A program made the translations under genes and the position numbers. Shown piece after piece: positions 1 through 7,817 of a DNA stretch of 17,728 nucleotides. The stretch covers positions 1-17,728 of the forward strand of contig SBHI01000146.1 in assembly GCA_006226225.1 (NCBI GenBank), in the 5' to 3' direction. Every line of letters begins with the position of its first letter. Positions within the stretch are counted from its first letter, which is position 1. The stretch comes from Alphaproteobacteria bacterium. Lineage in GTDB: Bacteria; Pseudomonadota; Alphaproteobacteria; Micavibrionales; CSBR16-224. Below the pieces are notes generated by a model. It was not told the origin of the DNA, did no database searches, and saw only the letters and a program-made list of their open reading frames with translations.

Positions 1-978
1 ACCGAAAATCTCGGACTGGAAAATATTGCCGCCGATGATCCGCAGGGGCAAATTATTGCGGTACTGGCACAATTGCTGCAATCCCGTAACGGTGCTGCCC
101 AAACACCCACAGCACAAACACCTTCTACCGGTGGTGTGCAGTTGTCACAAGCAGCAACCCTGCTGCTGGCACAAGAAGATCAGCAAGCGCCGCAAACACA
201 GCAACTTGCACAGCAAAACACAGACGAAGCCGCAGTCGTCAAGGAACAGCCCCGCCCCGCTCCGGCACAGCAGGCACAACCGCAACAGCAAGTTCAGCAA
301 CAAACACCGGCACAACAGCAACAGGCCAATCATACGGCTCAGAGCGGCACGAACGGTTTTGGTGACAACAGCAGTTTTACGGGTGACAGCCCTGATGGCG
401 GTTTCCCGCAGCAAGGCGCAGGCACGCAGGCCGGGCCGGATGGTCAGCCACTGCTGGGACAAGACGGAAAATCCGCACAACAGCCCGGTCTACCGCAATT
501 CACCACCGCAAAAGCCGCCGGAAGCTTCCAGTCTCCGGCCATGCATAAAGTCTTTTTGACGATGCAGCGCAATGCGGCAGAACGTGTTCAGCAAATGACT
601 CTGCAGCTGGAGCCTGTCGCAATGGGGCGCGTCGCTGTCACGATGATGTTCGGGAAAGAAGGTGCGATGAAAGCACATCTGCTGGTGGAAAAACAGGATA
701 CCTATCACATGCTCAATAAAGATTCACAGGCGCTGGAAAAAGCCTTGAAAGAGGCAGGTATCGATCTTGGTGATAACGCGCTCAGTTTTGACCTTGCCTC
801 CGGACAGGATCAGTTCGAGAAAGCGGAAGCGCAGCGGGACAACGGGCAAAAATTCCATTTTTACATGCAGGGAGAAGACGGTGACATGACAGCGGCGGAA
901 CAGGCCGCAGGCATGGTGAACGCCGCACATGCAAATGACTATGTCCTGAAAAAGGACAGCGTAAACATACTTATATAA
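1..978 (+). CDS. fliK: Flagellar hook-length control protein FliK, C-terminal part (5' end outside window)
   Basis: The frame is open from the first base, so the gene starts upstream; 325 codons are visible before the TAA at 976-978. A TTG at 73 is only an internal codon. The first half is a low-complexity linker rich in Gln, Ala and Pro (densest at about nt 190-340), as expected for the flexible ruler part of FliK. The second half (nt about 540-830) resembles the Flg_hook domain: the stretch LQLEPVAMGRVAVTMMF matches the family's 'L.L.P..LG.V.V...F' core, followed by an amphipathic segment. In the known system FliK is secreted through the flagellar export apparatus, measures hook length and triggers the switch from hook to filament export. 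flgD and flgE follow directly, as in many flagellar operons. The linker is poorly conserved, so the call rests on the C-terminal core and the neighbours. Confidence 0.88.
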   Translation, partial: TENLGLENIAADDPQGQIIAVLAQLLQSRNGAAQTPTAQTPSTGGVQLSQAATLLLAQEDQQAPQTQQLAQQNTDEAAVVKEQPRPAPAQQAQPQQQVQQQTPAQQQQANHTAQSGTNGFGDNSSFTGDSPDGGFPQQGAGTQAGPDGQPLLGQDGKSAQQPGLPQFTTAKAAGSFQSPAMHKVFLTMQRNAAERVQQMTLQLEPVAMGRVAVTMMFGKEGAMKAHLLVEKQDTYHMLNKDSQALEKALKEAGIDLGDNALSFDLASGQDQFEKAEAQRDNGQKFHFYMQGEDGDMTAAEQAAGMVNAAHANDYVLKKDSVNILI

Positions 979-995
979 AAAAAGGAGATGAGAGT

Positions 996-1682
996 ATGGT
1001 GGACAGTGTAAGCGGAGCAACAGCAGGAGCAGCAGCGGCATCAGCCGCGAAAGCCGATGCTGCGACCCTGAATAAGGATTTTGACCAGTTTCTGCTGCTT
1101 TTGACAACACAGCTGCAAAATCAGGATCCTCTGGATCCGATGGATTCCGCGGAATTTACAAACCAGCTGGTTGCGTTCTCGGGCGTGGAACAGCAAATCA
1201 AAGCCAATGAAATGATGGAACAAATGCTGGCGCTGAATGTCTTGAACATTACCAGCATTGGTCTGGGCTTTATCGGTCTTGATGTGGAAAGACTGGGCGA
1301 GAATTTCATGTTTGATGGCGAGAATGCCACAACGCTGGGCTATGCCGTCGGCGAGAATGCCGTCAGCACCCAGATCAATATCCTCAACGAGGACGGCGAT
1401 ACGGTTCTGAGTGTCTCAGGGGAAAGCGAATACGGCAAGCACGACTTTACATGGGACGGCCTTGCCGCTGACGGAACACCCCTGCCCGCCGGAAAATACC
1501 GTGTCAGCGTGACCTCCACCGATGCGGAGGGCAAACCGGTTGAGGTCACTACAACCGTTCCCAGCCGTGTCACAGGCATTGAGTCCGGCGAAAACGGGGA
1601 TGTCATCCTGATCGTTGCGGGTGGCGAAAAAGTCTCGATTACCGATGTGCGCAAGGCAACACAGCCCGGCACATCCCTTTAA
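996..1682 (+). CDS. flgD: Flagellar hook assembly (hook-cap) protein FlgD
   Basis: 228 residues. The N-terminal third carries the FlgD signature: DFDQFLLLLTTQLQNQDPLD, then PMDSAEFTNQLVAFSGVEQQ (residues about 27-70). The C-terminal part has the FlgD Ig-like/tudor region, including FTWDGLAADGTPLPAGKY. FlgD caps the growing hook and lets FlgE subunits fold and insert, and is later replaced by hook-associated proteins. ATG 996 is preceded by AAGGAG at 982-987, good Shine-Dalgarno spacing. The gap after fliK is 17 nt and the gap before flgE is 42 nt, with no promoter or terminator seen in either, so the three genes are probably co-transcribed. Length is typical. Confidence 0.95.
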   Translation: MVDSVSGATAGAAAASAAKADAATLNKDFDQFLLLLTTQLQNQDPLDPMDSAEFTNQLVAFSGVEQQIKANEMMEQMLALNVLNITSIGLGFIGLDVERLGENFMFDGENATTLGYAVGENAVSTQINILNEDGDTVLSVSGESEYGKHDFTWDGLAADGTPLPAGKYRVSVTSTDAEGKPVEVTTTVPSRVTGIESGENGDVILIVAGGEKVSITDVRKATQPGTSL

Positions 1683-1724
1683 ACAGATAACAAACATTAG
1701 AACATCAGAAGAAGGAGAGCAAAA

Positions 1725-3365
1725 ATGAGTATTTTCGGATCTTTATTTACAGCGGTTTCAGGTTTGGCGGCGCAAGGGCAGTCAATCTCGATGATCTCGA
1801 ACAACATCGCCAATGTCAGCACAACGGGCTACAAACGCACGGATGCGATGTTTTCCAGCCTTGTAACAACGGCAGGCCGCTCCACAGCCTATACGCCCGG
1901 TTCGGTGCGTAGCGTACAGGCCGCGCGCGTTGACCAGCAGGGTATTCTGCAGCAAAGCAACTCGACAACGGATGTCGCGATTTCCGGCAACGGCTTCTTT
2001 GTTGTGCAGGACACACTTGCGGCGACAGGTGAAACGCTTTTCACCCGTGCAGGATCTTTTTCGGAAGATGAGAACGGTATCCTGAAAAACACATCAGGCT
2101 TTTTCCTGATGGGCTGGCCGCTGGATCAAAACGGTGCCCTGCCCGCTGGTCAGGCAAATATTACTTCGCTTGTTCCGGTCGATGTCGCCACAATCGGCAG
2201 CGTCGCAAACCCGACCACGCAGGCGGCTCTGGGGGTTAACCTGGATGCCACGGAGACACAGTCGGTTTATCCGGTTCCTGCAGGGTTTACACCTGACTTT
2301 TCACGCAGCCTCCGCGTCTTTGACAGTCTCGGCACGCCGCAGGATCTGGTGCTTAATATGCAGAAACATGTCACCCCCACAGCCAATGTCACGGGTACCG
2401 TTGACCTGACGGCCATTGCCGGCGATCTGTCCAACGACCCGAACATTCTGGCAACCGACCAGTTTGACATTACCGTCGGTGCGACTGGTCCGGTGACCAT
2501 TACGCTGGACGGAAATCTGGCCAAACTGTTGTCCGATATCAACAGCATTACGGATGTCGGCGGCAACCCGGTTGCCTTCGCAACAGTGGATGCAAACGGA
2601 CAGCTGCAAATCAAAGCCCGCAATATCGGTGACACACTGACATTGGCGGAAGGTGCCGGTACGCCGCTGACTGACGGTCTCGGCCTTGCTGCTGCCATCG
2701 GTGCAACAGCCGCACCCGCCGCACCGACGCTTCTGGCCGCGCCAGCTTCCACGCCGAATACCGAGGGCTGGTGGCATATAGAAATCCAGACACCGGCAGG
2801 ATTGACCCTGACCAGTGGTTCTATCAACTTTGACGGTGCCGGTCAGCTGAACGCGACGCCGGATGCGAATGGCGAAGTGTTGCTGTCAATGGTCGGCATC
2901 GACTTTGGAAACGGCTCGGCCTTGCAGGATATTGATCTGGACATTGCCACAATGACGCAATTCTCCAGCCCCTATGATGTGCGCTTTGCACAACAGAACG
3001 GCTCAGAGCTGGGACTGCGCTCGGGCGTCAGCATTGACAATGAGGGCATCGTCTCCATCCAGTTCAGCAACGGCCAAAGCCGTCAGGTCTATAAACTGCC
3101 GCTGGCAACCTTCCCGAACCCGAACGGCTTGCAGGAAGTAAGCGGAACCGCCTTCCGTGAATCGGATATCTCCGGCGGGTTCAATCTGCGTGAAGCCGGA
3201 ACGGGCGGTGCCGGTGATGTCGAAGGCGGTGCTCTGGAAGCCTCCAACGTGGATATCGCGGAGGAATTTTCCAAGATGATCGTGACACAGCGGGCTTACT
3301 CCGCCAATACGCGGGTCATCTCGACAACCGACCAGATGACAGAGGAACTGTTACGCCTTAGATAA
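1725..3365 (+). CDS. flgE: Flagellar hook protein FlgE
   Basis: 546 residues. The N-terminus has the axial-protein rod motif (FGSLFTAVSGLAAQGQSISM, then ISNNIANVSTTGYKRTDAMF) and the C-terminus the matching coiled-coil motif (EASNVDIAEEFSKMIVTQRA, then YSANTRVISTTDQMTEELLR). These two ends fold together in the D0/D1 core of hook, rod and junction proteins. The large middle portion, with an FlgE-type domain at roughly residues 190-420, distinguishes a hook subunit from the shorter rod proteins FlgF and FlgG. An Ala/Pro/Thr-rich linker (about residues 326-345) lies within the surface-exposed region. AAGGAG at 1712-1717 sets the start. The gene ends with tandem TAA stops (3363-3368) and then a strong terminator, so it is probably last in the operon. 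The length is within the broad range seen for alphaproteobacterial FlgE. Confidence 0.95.
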   Translation: MSIFGSLFTAVSGLAAQGQSISMISNNIANVSTTGYKRTDAMFSSLVTTAGRSTAYTPGSVRSVQAARVDQQGILQQSNSTTDVAISGNGFFVVQDTLAATGETLFTRAGSFSEDENGILKNTSGFFLMGWPLDQNGALPAGQANITSLVPVDVATIGSVANPTTQAALGVNLDATETQSVYPVPAGFTPDFSRSLRVFDSLGTPQDLVLNMQKHVTPTANVTGTVDLTAIAGDLSNDPNILATDQFDITVGATGPVTITLDGNLAKLLSDINSITDVGGNPVAFATVDANGQLQIKARNIGDTLTLAEGAGTPLTDGLGLAAAIGATAAPAAPTLLAAPASTPNTEGWWHIEIQTPAGLTLTSGSINFDGAGQLNATPDANGEVLLSMVGIDFGNGSALQDIDLDIATMTQFSSPYDVRFAQQNGSELGLRSGVSIDNEGIVSIQFSNGQSRQVYKLPLATFPNPNGLQEVSGTAFRESDISGGFNLREAGTGGAGDVEGGALEASNVDIAEEFSKMIVTQRAYSANTRVISTTDQMTEELLRLR

Positions 3366-3395
3366 TAAATAGAAGGCAACATATATAGACGACGA

Positions 3396-3437
3396 GAAAA
3401 AAGCACCCCGGGCAAGAATGTCCGGGGTGTTTTTTTG
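3396..3437 (+). terminator. Rho-independent terminator after flgE
   Basis: An 8-bp perfect stem, CACCCCGG (3404-3411) with CCGGGGTG (3422-3429), a 10-nt loop, and a following run of seven or more T (3430-3436). An A-tract at 3397-3402 precedes the stem, so the element also looks usable in the opposite direction. It lies about 35 nt after the flgE stop and fits as the end of the fliK-flgD-flgE transcript. Confidence 0.9.
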
Positions 3438-3454
3438 GATGAGGTTCTATGACG

Positions 3455-3490
3455 AAAAAAGCCGCCCCAAACCAGGACGGCTTTTCTTGA
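3455..3490 (-). terminator. Rho-independent terminator after the RNase E gene
   Basis: An inverted repeat AAAAGCCG (3457-3464) / CGGCTTTT (3478-3485), with an inner CC/GG pair beyond one mismatch. Read on the minus strand the stem is followed by six T (complement of 3455-3460). It sits about 30 nt downstream of the rne stop codon, so it most simply ends the rne transcript. Confidence 0.85.
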
Positions 3491-3516
3491 ACGTTTTTAT
3501 TTGGCGGGAGACGCAG

Positions 3517-5940
3517 CTATTCCTTCAGCTTTTGCCACCAGCCCTTTTTCTTTTTTTCGGGTGGCGTGTCGCCCTGCCCGGCCTCCCCCGTTGCCGGAGC
3601 GGCTGCTTCCGGTTTTTCAAGCGGCACGACGGTATTGTCGTCATTGCTGCCGGAGGGTTTTTCTTCCGTATCGGTTTTCTTTTCAGCCGCAGCTTTTTTC
3701 GGCGCGGCTTTCTTGCGCGGTGCACGCTTTTTCGGGGCAGCTTTCGGCTTTTCCGTTTTTGCGTCCTTCTCCGCATCACTTTCTGCGGTTTGAGACTCCG
3801 GCGTTTCTGTCACCTCAGCCTCTACTTTTTCGCTGTCCGCTTTTTTCGCAGCAGGTTTTCTGCGGCGTGACGGTGCTTTTTTCTGCGGCTCTTCCGCTGT
3901 TTCCGGCGTGTCTTGCGTCACGGTTTCAGCTTCAACGGCAGGCTGCTGGTTTTCGTCCTGTTTGTTTTCTTCCTTGCTGTGCGCTTCCTGGCCGTTTTCG
4001 TTTTGCTGCTGGTTATCACGACGGTCACCACCGCGTCCGCCACGGCGTCTGCGTCCGCCACGACGTCCACCGCGGCTGCGTTTACGCCCGCCGCCACTGT
4101 TGCCGTCCTCATCCTGAGCGGCTTCGCCGTCATCGCGACGGTTGCTGGCGCCTTGCTGCTTGTCATTCTGCGGCGGCGGCAACGGTGCATGTTGCGGCAT
4201 TTGCACTTCCAGACGTTTACCGGAGGCTGCGATCACTTCCAGCGTAAAGTCCTGATGCGATGCAACGCTATGGTCGGATTCAACAGTGATATGAATACCG
4301 TAACGCGTTTCAAGGTCAGAAAGACGGGCACGTTTCTGGTTCAGCAGATACAGAGCCACATCCGGCGTCACACAAACTACCATATCCTTTGGTTTGCCGC
4401 GCAGCAATGCTTCTTCGACATGGCGCAGAACCATAACCGACGCGCTTTCCACCGTACGAACCACGGCACTGCCCGCGCAATGCGGACAAGGCATAAAGTT
4501 GCTTTCCACCAATGACGGACGCAAACGCTGGCGTGACAGCTCCAGCAGTCCAAAGGCCGAGATACGGCTGATCTGGATGCGAGCGCGGTCACCTTGCATG
4601 GATTCTTTCAATTTGCGCTCAACTGTGCGGTTGTTGCGGTTTTCCTCCATATCAATGAAGTCAATCACAACCAGCCCGCCCAGATCGCGCAAGCGCAATT
4701 GCCGTGCGATTTCCTCGGCGGCTTCCAGATTGGTTTTCAGCGCTGTTTCCTCAATATGGCGGCCTTTGGTGGCCTTGCCCGAGTTAATATCGATGGAGAC
4801 AAGCGCTTCCGTCGGATTAATGACCAGATAACCGCCCGAACGCAGACGCACGGTCGTGCTATAGGTTTCATCAATCTGGTGTTCGACATTGTAGCGTGCG
4901 AAAAGCGGTGTTTCCTCTTTATCCAGCTTAACGCGGCGCGCATGGCTGGGAATCAGGGATTTCATCAGTTTTTTCGCTGTTTCATAAGCTTCTTCACCGG
5001 CAACCAGAATTTCATCCAGATCGCGTTTGTACAAATCACGTACGGCGCGTTTGATCAGATTGCCTTCTTCATGCACCATTGCCGGTGCAGTTGATTGCAG
5101 CGTCAATTCGCGGATATCGTTCCAGAGCTTCAGCAGGTAATCAAGGTCGCGCTTGATTTCAACCTTGCTGCGTTCCACCCCTGCGGTACGCAGAATAACG
5201 GACATGCCTTCCGGGATATCCAGATCGGCAAGAATCTTTTTCAGTTTCTTACGATCCTTCATATTGCCGACTTTACGGCTGACCCCGCCGCCGCGCGGTG
5301 AATTCGGCATCAGCACGCAGTAACGTCCGGGCAGTGAAATATAGGTTGAAACCGCCGCACCTTTGTTGCCGCGTTCTTCCTTATTGATCTGGATCAGCAT
5401 CACCTGACCGCGTTTAATCACTTCCTGAATTTTATAGCGGCGCTTGATATTAACCTTCATTTGCGCGGGGATGATATCCTCTTCCTCGGCTTCATCATCT
5501 TCACCGCCGACGATTTGCACGCCGCGGGCGATTTCATCGTCATGTTCGCCATCTTCACCTTTTTTGCCGGATTTCTTGCTGGCGCGGCGCTCTTGCTCTT
5601 CCGCTTCCGCTTCGGCCTGTGCGTCGATTTCCGCCGCATGCTCTTCGGTGATCCGTTTTTCCTCTTCCAGAAGTTCCTGGCGGTCTTCAATCGGAATACG
5701 GTAATAATCGGGATGAATTTCGGGGAATGGCAGGAAACCGTGGCGGTTACCACCAAAATCAACAAAGGCGGCTTGCAACGAGGGTTCAACCCGCGTGACT
5801 TTTACCAGATAAATATTGCCTTTGAGCTGTTTGCGCGATGCGCTTTCGTAATCAAAATCTTCCAGCCGGTTATCTCCGGCAACAATGGCAACCCGTGTCT
5901 CTTCTTTATGGGTCGCATCAATCAGCATACGTCGTGTCAT
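3517..5940 (-). CDS. rne: Ribonuclease E (endoribonuclease, degradosome scaffold)
   Basis: 807 residues from ATG 5940. A TTG three codons upstream (5949) is in frame, but AAGGA at 5950-5954 spaces correctly only for the ATG. The S1 domain (about residues 34-200) is interrupted by an acidic, charged insert (about 90-160). The DNase I-like catalytic part keeps both metal-binding Asp: D384 in VSIDINSG and D427 in VVIDFIDM, 43 residues apart as in E. coli D303/D346. The Zn-link CPHC (C485, C488) supports tetramer formation. From about residue 570 the protein is disordered: Gln/Asn-rich, an Arg/Gly-rich RNA-binding stretch, then long Lys/Glu/Ala/Pro repeats. It ends KKKKGWWQKLKE; a C-terminal GWW in Caulobacter RNase E docks PNPase, so the same role is inferred here. 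The enzyme initiates mRNA decay and processes stable RNAs. It is convergent with flgE and divergent from the amidase. Confidence 0.96.
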   Translation of the reverse strand: MTRRMLIDATHKEETRVAIVAGDNRLEDFDYESASRKQLKGNIYLVKVTRVEPSLQAAFVDFGGNRHGFLPFPEIHPDYYRIPIEDRQELLEEEKRITEEHAAEIDAQAEAEAEEQERRASKKSGKKGEDGEHDDEIARGVQIVGGEDDEAEEEDIIPAQMKVNIKRRYKIQEVIKRGQVMLIQINKEERGNKGAAVSTYISLPGRYCVLMPNSPRGGGVSRKVGNMKDRKKLKKILADLDIPEGMSVILRTAGVERSKVEIKRDLDYLLKLWNDIRELTLQSTAPAMVHEEGNLIKRAVRDLYKRDLDEILVAGEEAYETAKKLMKSLIPSHARRVKLDKEETPLFARYNVEHQIDETYSTTVRLRSGGYLVINPTEALVSIDINSGKATKGRHIEETALKTNLEAAEEIARQLRLRDLGGLVVIDFIDMEENRNNRTVERKLKESMQGDRARIQISRISAFGLLELSRQRLRPSLVESNFMPCPHCAGSAVVRTVESASVMVLRHVEEALLRGKPKDMVVCVTPDVALYLLNQKRARLSDLETRYGIHITVESDHSVASHQDFTLEVIAASGKRLEVQMPQHAPLPPPQNDKQQGASNRRDDGEAAQDEDGNSGGGRKRSRGGRRGGRRRRGGRGGDRRDNQQQNENGQEAHSKEENKQDENQQPAVEAETVTQDTPETAEEPQKKAPSRRRKPAAKKADSEKVEAEVTETPESQTAESDAEKDAKTEKPKAAPKKRAPRKKAAPKKAAAEKKTDTEEKPSGSNDDNTVVPLEKPEAAAPATGEAGQGDTPPEKKKKGWWQKLKE

Positions 5941-6433
5941 GGGCGTCAATCCTTATCATGTATACGCCTGCTTTCGCGGAACATACTTGTTCCCGCAGAC
6001 GCGAAACCTGTTTTAAAGATCGTCTTTAAAAAGGCTTCGGTTATTTACATTTTCAGGCTTGACATAAAGTTGACGGATGCCCCGGAAATTGTCCTTTCCG
6101 GCACATATTGCTGTTCGATGATGTTCGCAAGGCACCTTGTTCGCGTCTGCATACGCCGTTCGCTTGTAAGGTGTTGATGTTGAACCATGATACGCAAAAT
6201 CCTAAAAACTTTTCGGGCCGGAGATAATCGTTTGAAAAACGTCTCTCAAAACACTGCTTCCGGCCAGCCTGAACCTTCTTGTTTTTGCCATATATAAAAC
6301 AATATGGCTGTTTGCTGCCGCTTTTATAGAGACAACTCTCTCGCGAAACCCTGCTCACATTGCTGTTGGCGGGGGGACGCAGATAAAAGAGACAGCCTTA
6401 AATCCTATCGGGCAGAATACATGAATTCCGCCT
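5941..6433 (-). promoter_or_regulatory. Gene-free, hairpin-rich stretch, probable rne 5' leader
   Basis: About 490 nt with no credible gene between the rne start and the amidase promoter. It contains several perfect or near-perfect inverted repeats: 5972-6006 (nested), 6011-6031 (9-bp arms, 3-nt loop), 6082-6101 (7-bp arms, 6-nt loop) and 6216-6265 (7-bp outer arms enclosing a 5-bp inner stem). In E. coli RNase E represses its own synthesis through hairpins in a 361-nt leader, so a similar autoregulatory leader is an inference from size, place and structure. No convincing minus-strand -35/-10 pair was found, so the transcript start is unknown. A minus-strand 101-codon frame (6358-6053) has a GTG start and no ribosome site, and was not accepted as a gene. 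Confidence 0.5.
6216..6265 (-). repeat. Nested inverted repeat (stem-loop) upstream of rne
   Basis: Outer arms GGCCGGA (6216-6222) and TCCGGCC (6259-6265) pair perfectly. Inside them CGTTT (6229-6233) pairs with AAACG (6237-6241) across a 3-nt loop. GAGA/TCTC (6221-6224 / 6242-6245) offers an alternative pairing that competes with the outer stem. No T-run follows on either strand, so it does not look like a terminator. Regulatory use is inferred only. Confidence 0.5.
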
Positions 6434-6461
6434 TTGATACAATCAAAATATCTCCTATAAT
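6434..6461 (+). promoter_or_regulatory. Sigma-70-type promoter of the amidase gene
   Basis: -35 TTGATA (6434-6439), 16-nt spacer, and consensus -10 TATAAT (6456-6461). Transcription would start about 6-7 nt after the -10, at or next to the amidase ATG (6468). There is no Shine-Dalgarno sequence between the promoter and the start codon. Confidence 0.72.
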
Positions 6462-6467
6462 GCAAAA

Positions 6468-7811
6468 ATGCGACGCTTGGGGACATATGGCATATTCTTG
6501 GTATTTTGCGCTTTCTGCACGGTTCTGACGGTTTTTTCAGCCGCTGCCGCGCAGGCTGCGGCTGTAGAAAATATCCGTTTCGGCAAGCCCGATCCCGCCA
6601 GCTTTCGCATTGTTACAGAGTTGGACAGCGATAGCGATTTTGACGTCTTTTTTCTGAATGATCCGAAACGGCTTGTTCTTGATATTCCCGGTGCAGTCTT
6701 TAAAACGGATATCTTCACGCCGGAACAACGCGCCCCCGTCTCCGCTTTCCGTTTTGGCACGCCCGAAGAAGGCACGGGCCGCATCGTCTTCGAATTAAAA
6801 AAACGCCTGACGGTCAAGCAGGCTTTTTTTCTGCCCGGCAAGGACGGACTGCCCGCCCGGATCGTTGTCGATGTGATTGATGCCTCCGCTGCCGTTTTTG
6901 CAGAGAATATCGGTGCTGTCTGGCAACGCCGAAGGGCGGACGGCAATACGGCTTTTGCAACGCGCCCCGCACCGCTGCAAGTGGAACAAGTCGCAGCGCA
7001 AACCATTCCGGAACCAGCCCCTGAAAGCATCGCAGAAATTATCGCTGATAATCCGCCTCCAGAGGAAAGTGTGGAGGTAATCACGATTGCCCTGCCCAGT
7101 CGCAAGCCGGTTATCAGACGCTATACGGTGGTGATTGACCCCGGTCATGGCGGAAAGGATCCCGGCGCGGTCAACGGCAAGATTTACGAGAAACATATTA
7201 CGCTGTCGCTTGCCCGCCAGATCAAAAAGAAACTGGAAGAAAGCGGCCGTTATCAGGTTCACCTGACGCGTAACCGCGATATTTTCGTGCCTCTGCGTGA
7301 ACGCGTCAGCATTGCCCGCAAAGCAGGTGCGGAATTGTTCATCTCCATTCATGCGGATAAGATCGGCCGTAAAGACGTGCGCGGCAGCTCGCTTTATACG
7401 CTGTCCCGTCAGGCTTCGGATAAAGAGACGGCAAAACTGGCTGAAAACGCCAACTTTTCCGAACGCATTGCCGGAATTGATTTATCCGAGCAGGATGAGG
7501 ATATCGCCAATATTCTGATTGATCTGGCGATGCGTGACACAATGAACCATTCCAATGTTTTGGCTGAAACACTGCTGAAAGGATTTCGCAAAAGCAAGAT
7601 CCGCCTGCTTGGCCGTCCGCACCGCTCCGCCGGATTTGCTGTTCTGACGGCACCCGACACGCCCTCTGTCCTTTTGGAAGCCGGTTTTGTCAGTAACCGC
7701 GGTGAAGCCATACTGCTAAGTTCCACCCCTTATCAGCAAAAAATCGCCGCAGCCATTCTGGACGGCGTGGACAGCTATTTCAAAAAACTTGAACAAGCGG
7801 CTTTACATTAA
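6468..7811 (+). CDS. amiC: N-acetylmuramoyl-L-alanine amidase with AMIN domain (AmiC-like)
   Basis: 447 residues. A signal peptide (about residues 1-31, ending AAAAQAA) sends it to the periplasm. An AMIN domain (about 33-140) is followed by a Pro/Glu-rich linker and an Amidase_3 catalytic domain (about 219-440). The zinc site is complete: H227 in VVIDPGHGG, E241 in IYEKHIT and H295 in FISIHAD. E404 in VLLEAGFVSN is the catalytic glutamate. The enzyme cuts the amide bond between MurNAc and the stem peptide, chiefly during separation of daughter cells; AMIN domains target such enzymes to the septum. There is no Shine-Dalgarno, and a near-consensus promoter ends 6 nt before ATG 6468, suggesting a leaderless mRNA. 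The amidase next to a divergent rne is common in alphaproteobacteria; mrcA, which often follows it, is absent here. Confidence 0.94.
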   Translation: MRRLGTYGIFLVFCAFCTVLTVFSAAAAQAAAVENIRFGKPDPASFRIVTELDSDSDFDVFFLNDPKRLVLDIPGAVFKTDIFTPEQRAPVSAFRFGTPEEGTGRIVFELKKRLTVKQAFFLPGKDGLPARIVVDVIDASAAVFAENIGAVWQRRRADGNTAFATRPAPLQVEQVAAQTIPEPAPESIAEIIADNPPPEESVEVITIALPSRKPVIRRYTVVIDPGHGGKDPGAVNGKIYEKHITLSLARQIKKKLEESGRYQVHLTRNRDIFVPLRERVSIARKAGAELFISIHADKIGRKDVRGSSLYTLSRQASDKETAKLAENANFSERIAGIDLSEQDEDIANILIDLAMRDTMNHSNVLAETLLKGFRKSKIRLLGRPHRSAGFAVLTAPDTPSVLLEAGFVSNRGEAILLSSTPYQQKIAAAILDGVDSYFKKLEQAALH

Positions 7812-7817
7812 GCTTGC

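Noticed and set aside
3501..4247. Long plus-strand open frame (248 codons) antisense to rne
   Set aside because: It lies entirely opposite or beside the repetitive Lys/Glu-rich coding end of rne and the rne terminator; the product is low-complexity Arg/Cys/Phe-rich with no domain and no ribosome site.
6011..6031. Possible CtrA site (TTAA-N-TTAA); a similar pattern occurs at 12290-12305
   Set aside because: The spacing between TTAA halves is 9 nt, not the 7 nt of the CtrA consensus.
6059..6075. Perfect TTGACA, then TTGACG, on the plus strand as a promoter
   Set aside because: No -10-like hexamer at 16-18 nt from either box and no plus-strand gene directly downstream.
5461..6177. Plus-strand frame of 238 codons crossing the rne start
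   Set aside because: Most of it mirrors the conserved RNase E N-terminus; no recognisable domain and it ends in the leader region.
6053..6358. Minus-strand 101-codon frame in the rne leader
   Set aside because: GTG start, no ribosome site, no recognisable motif, and it spans the predicted hairpins.
6455..7105. Minus-strand frame of 216 codons opposite the amidase
   Set aside because: Ser/Thr/Ala-rich shadow of the signal peptide and AMIN domain, without homology I can recognise.
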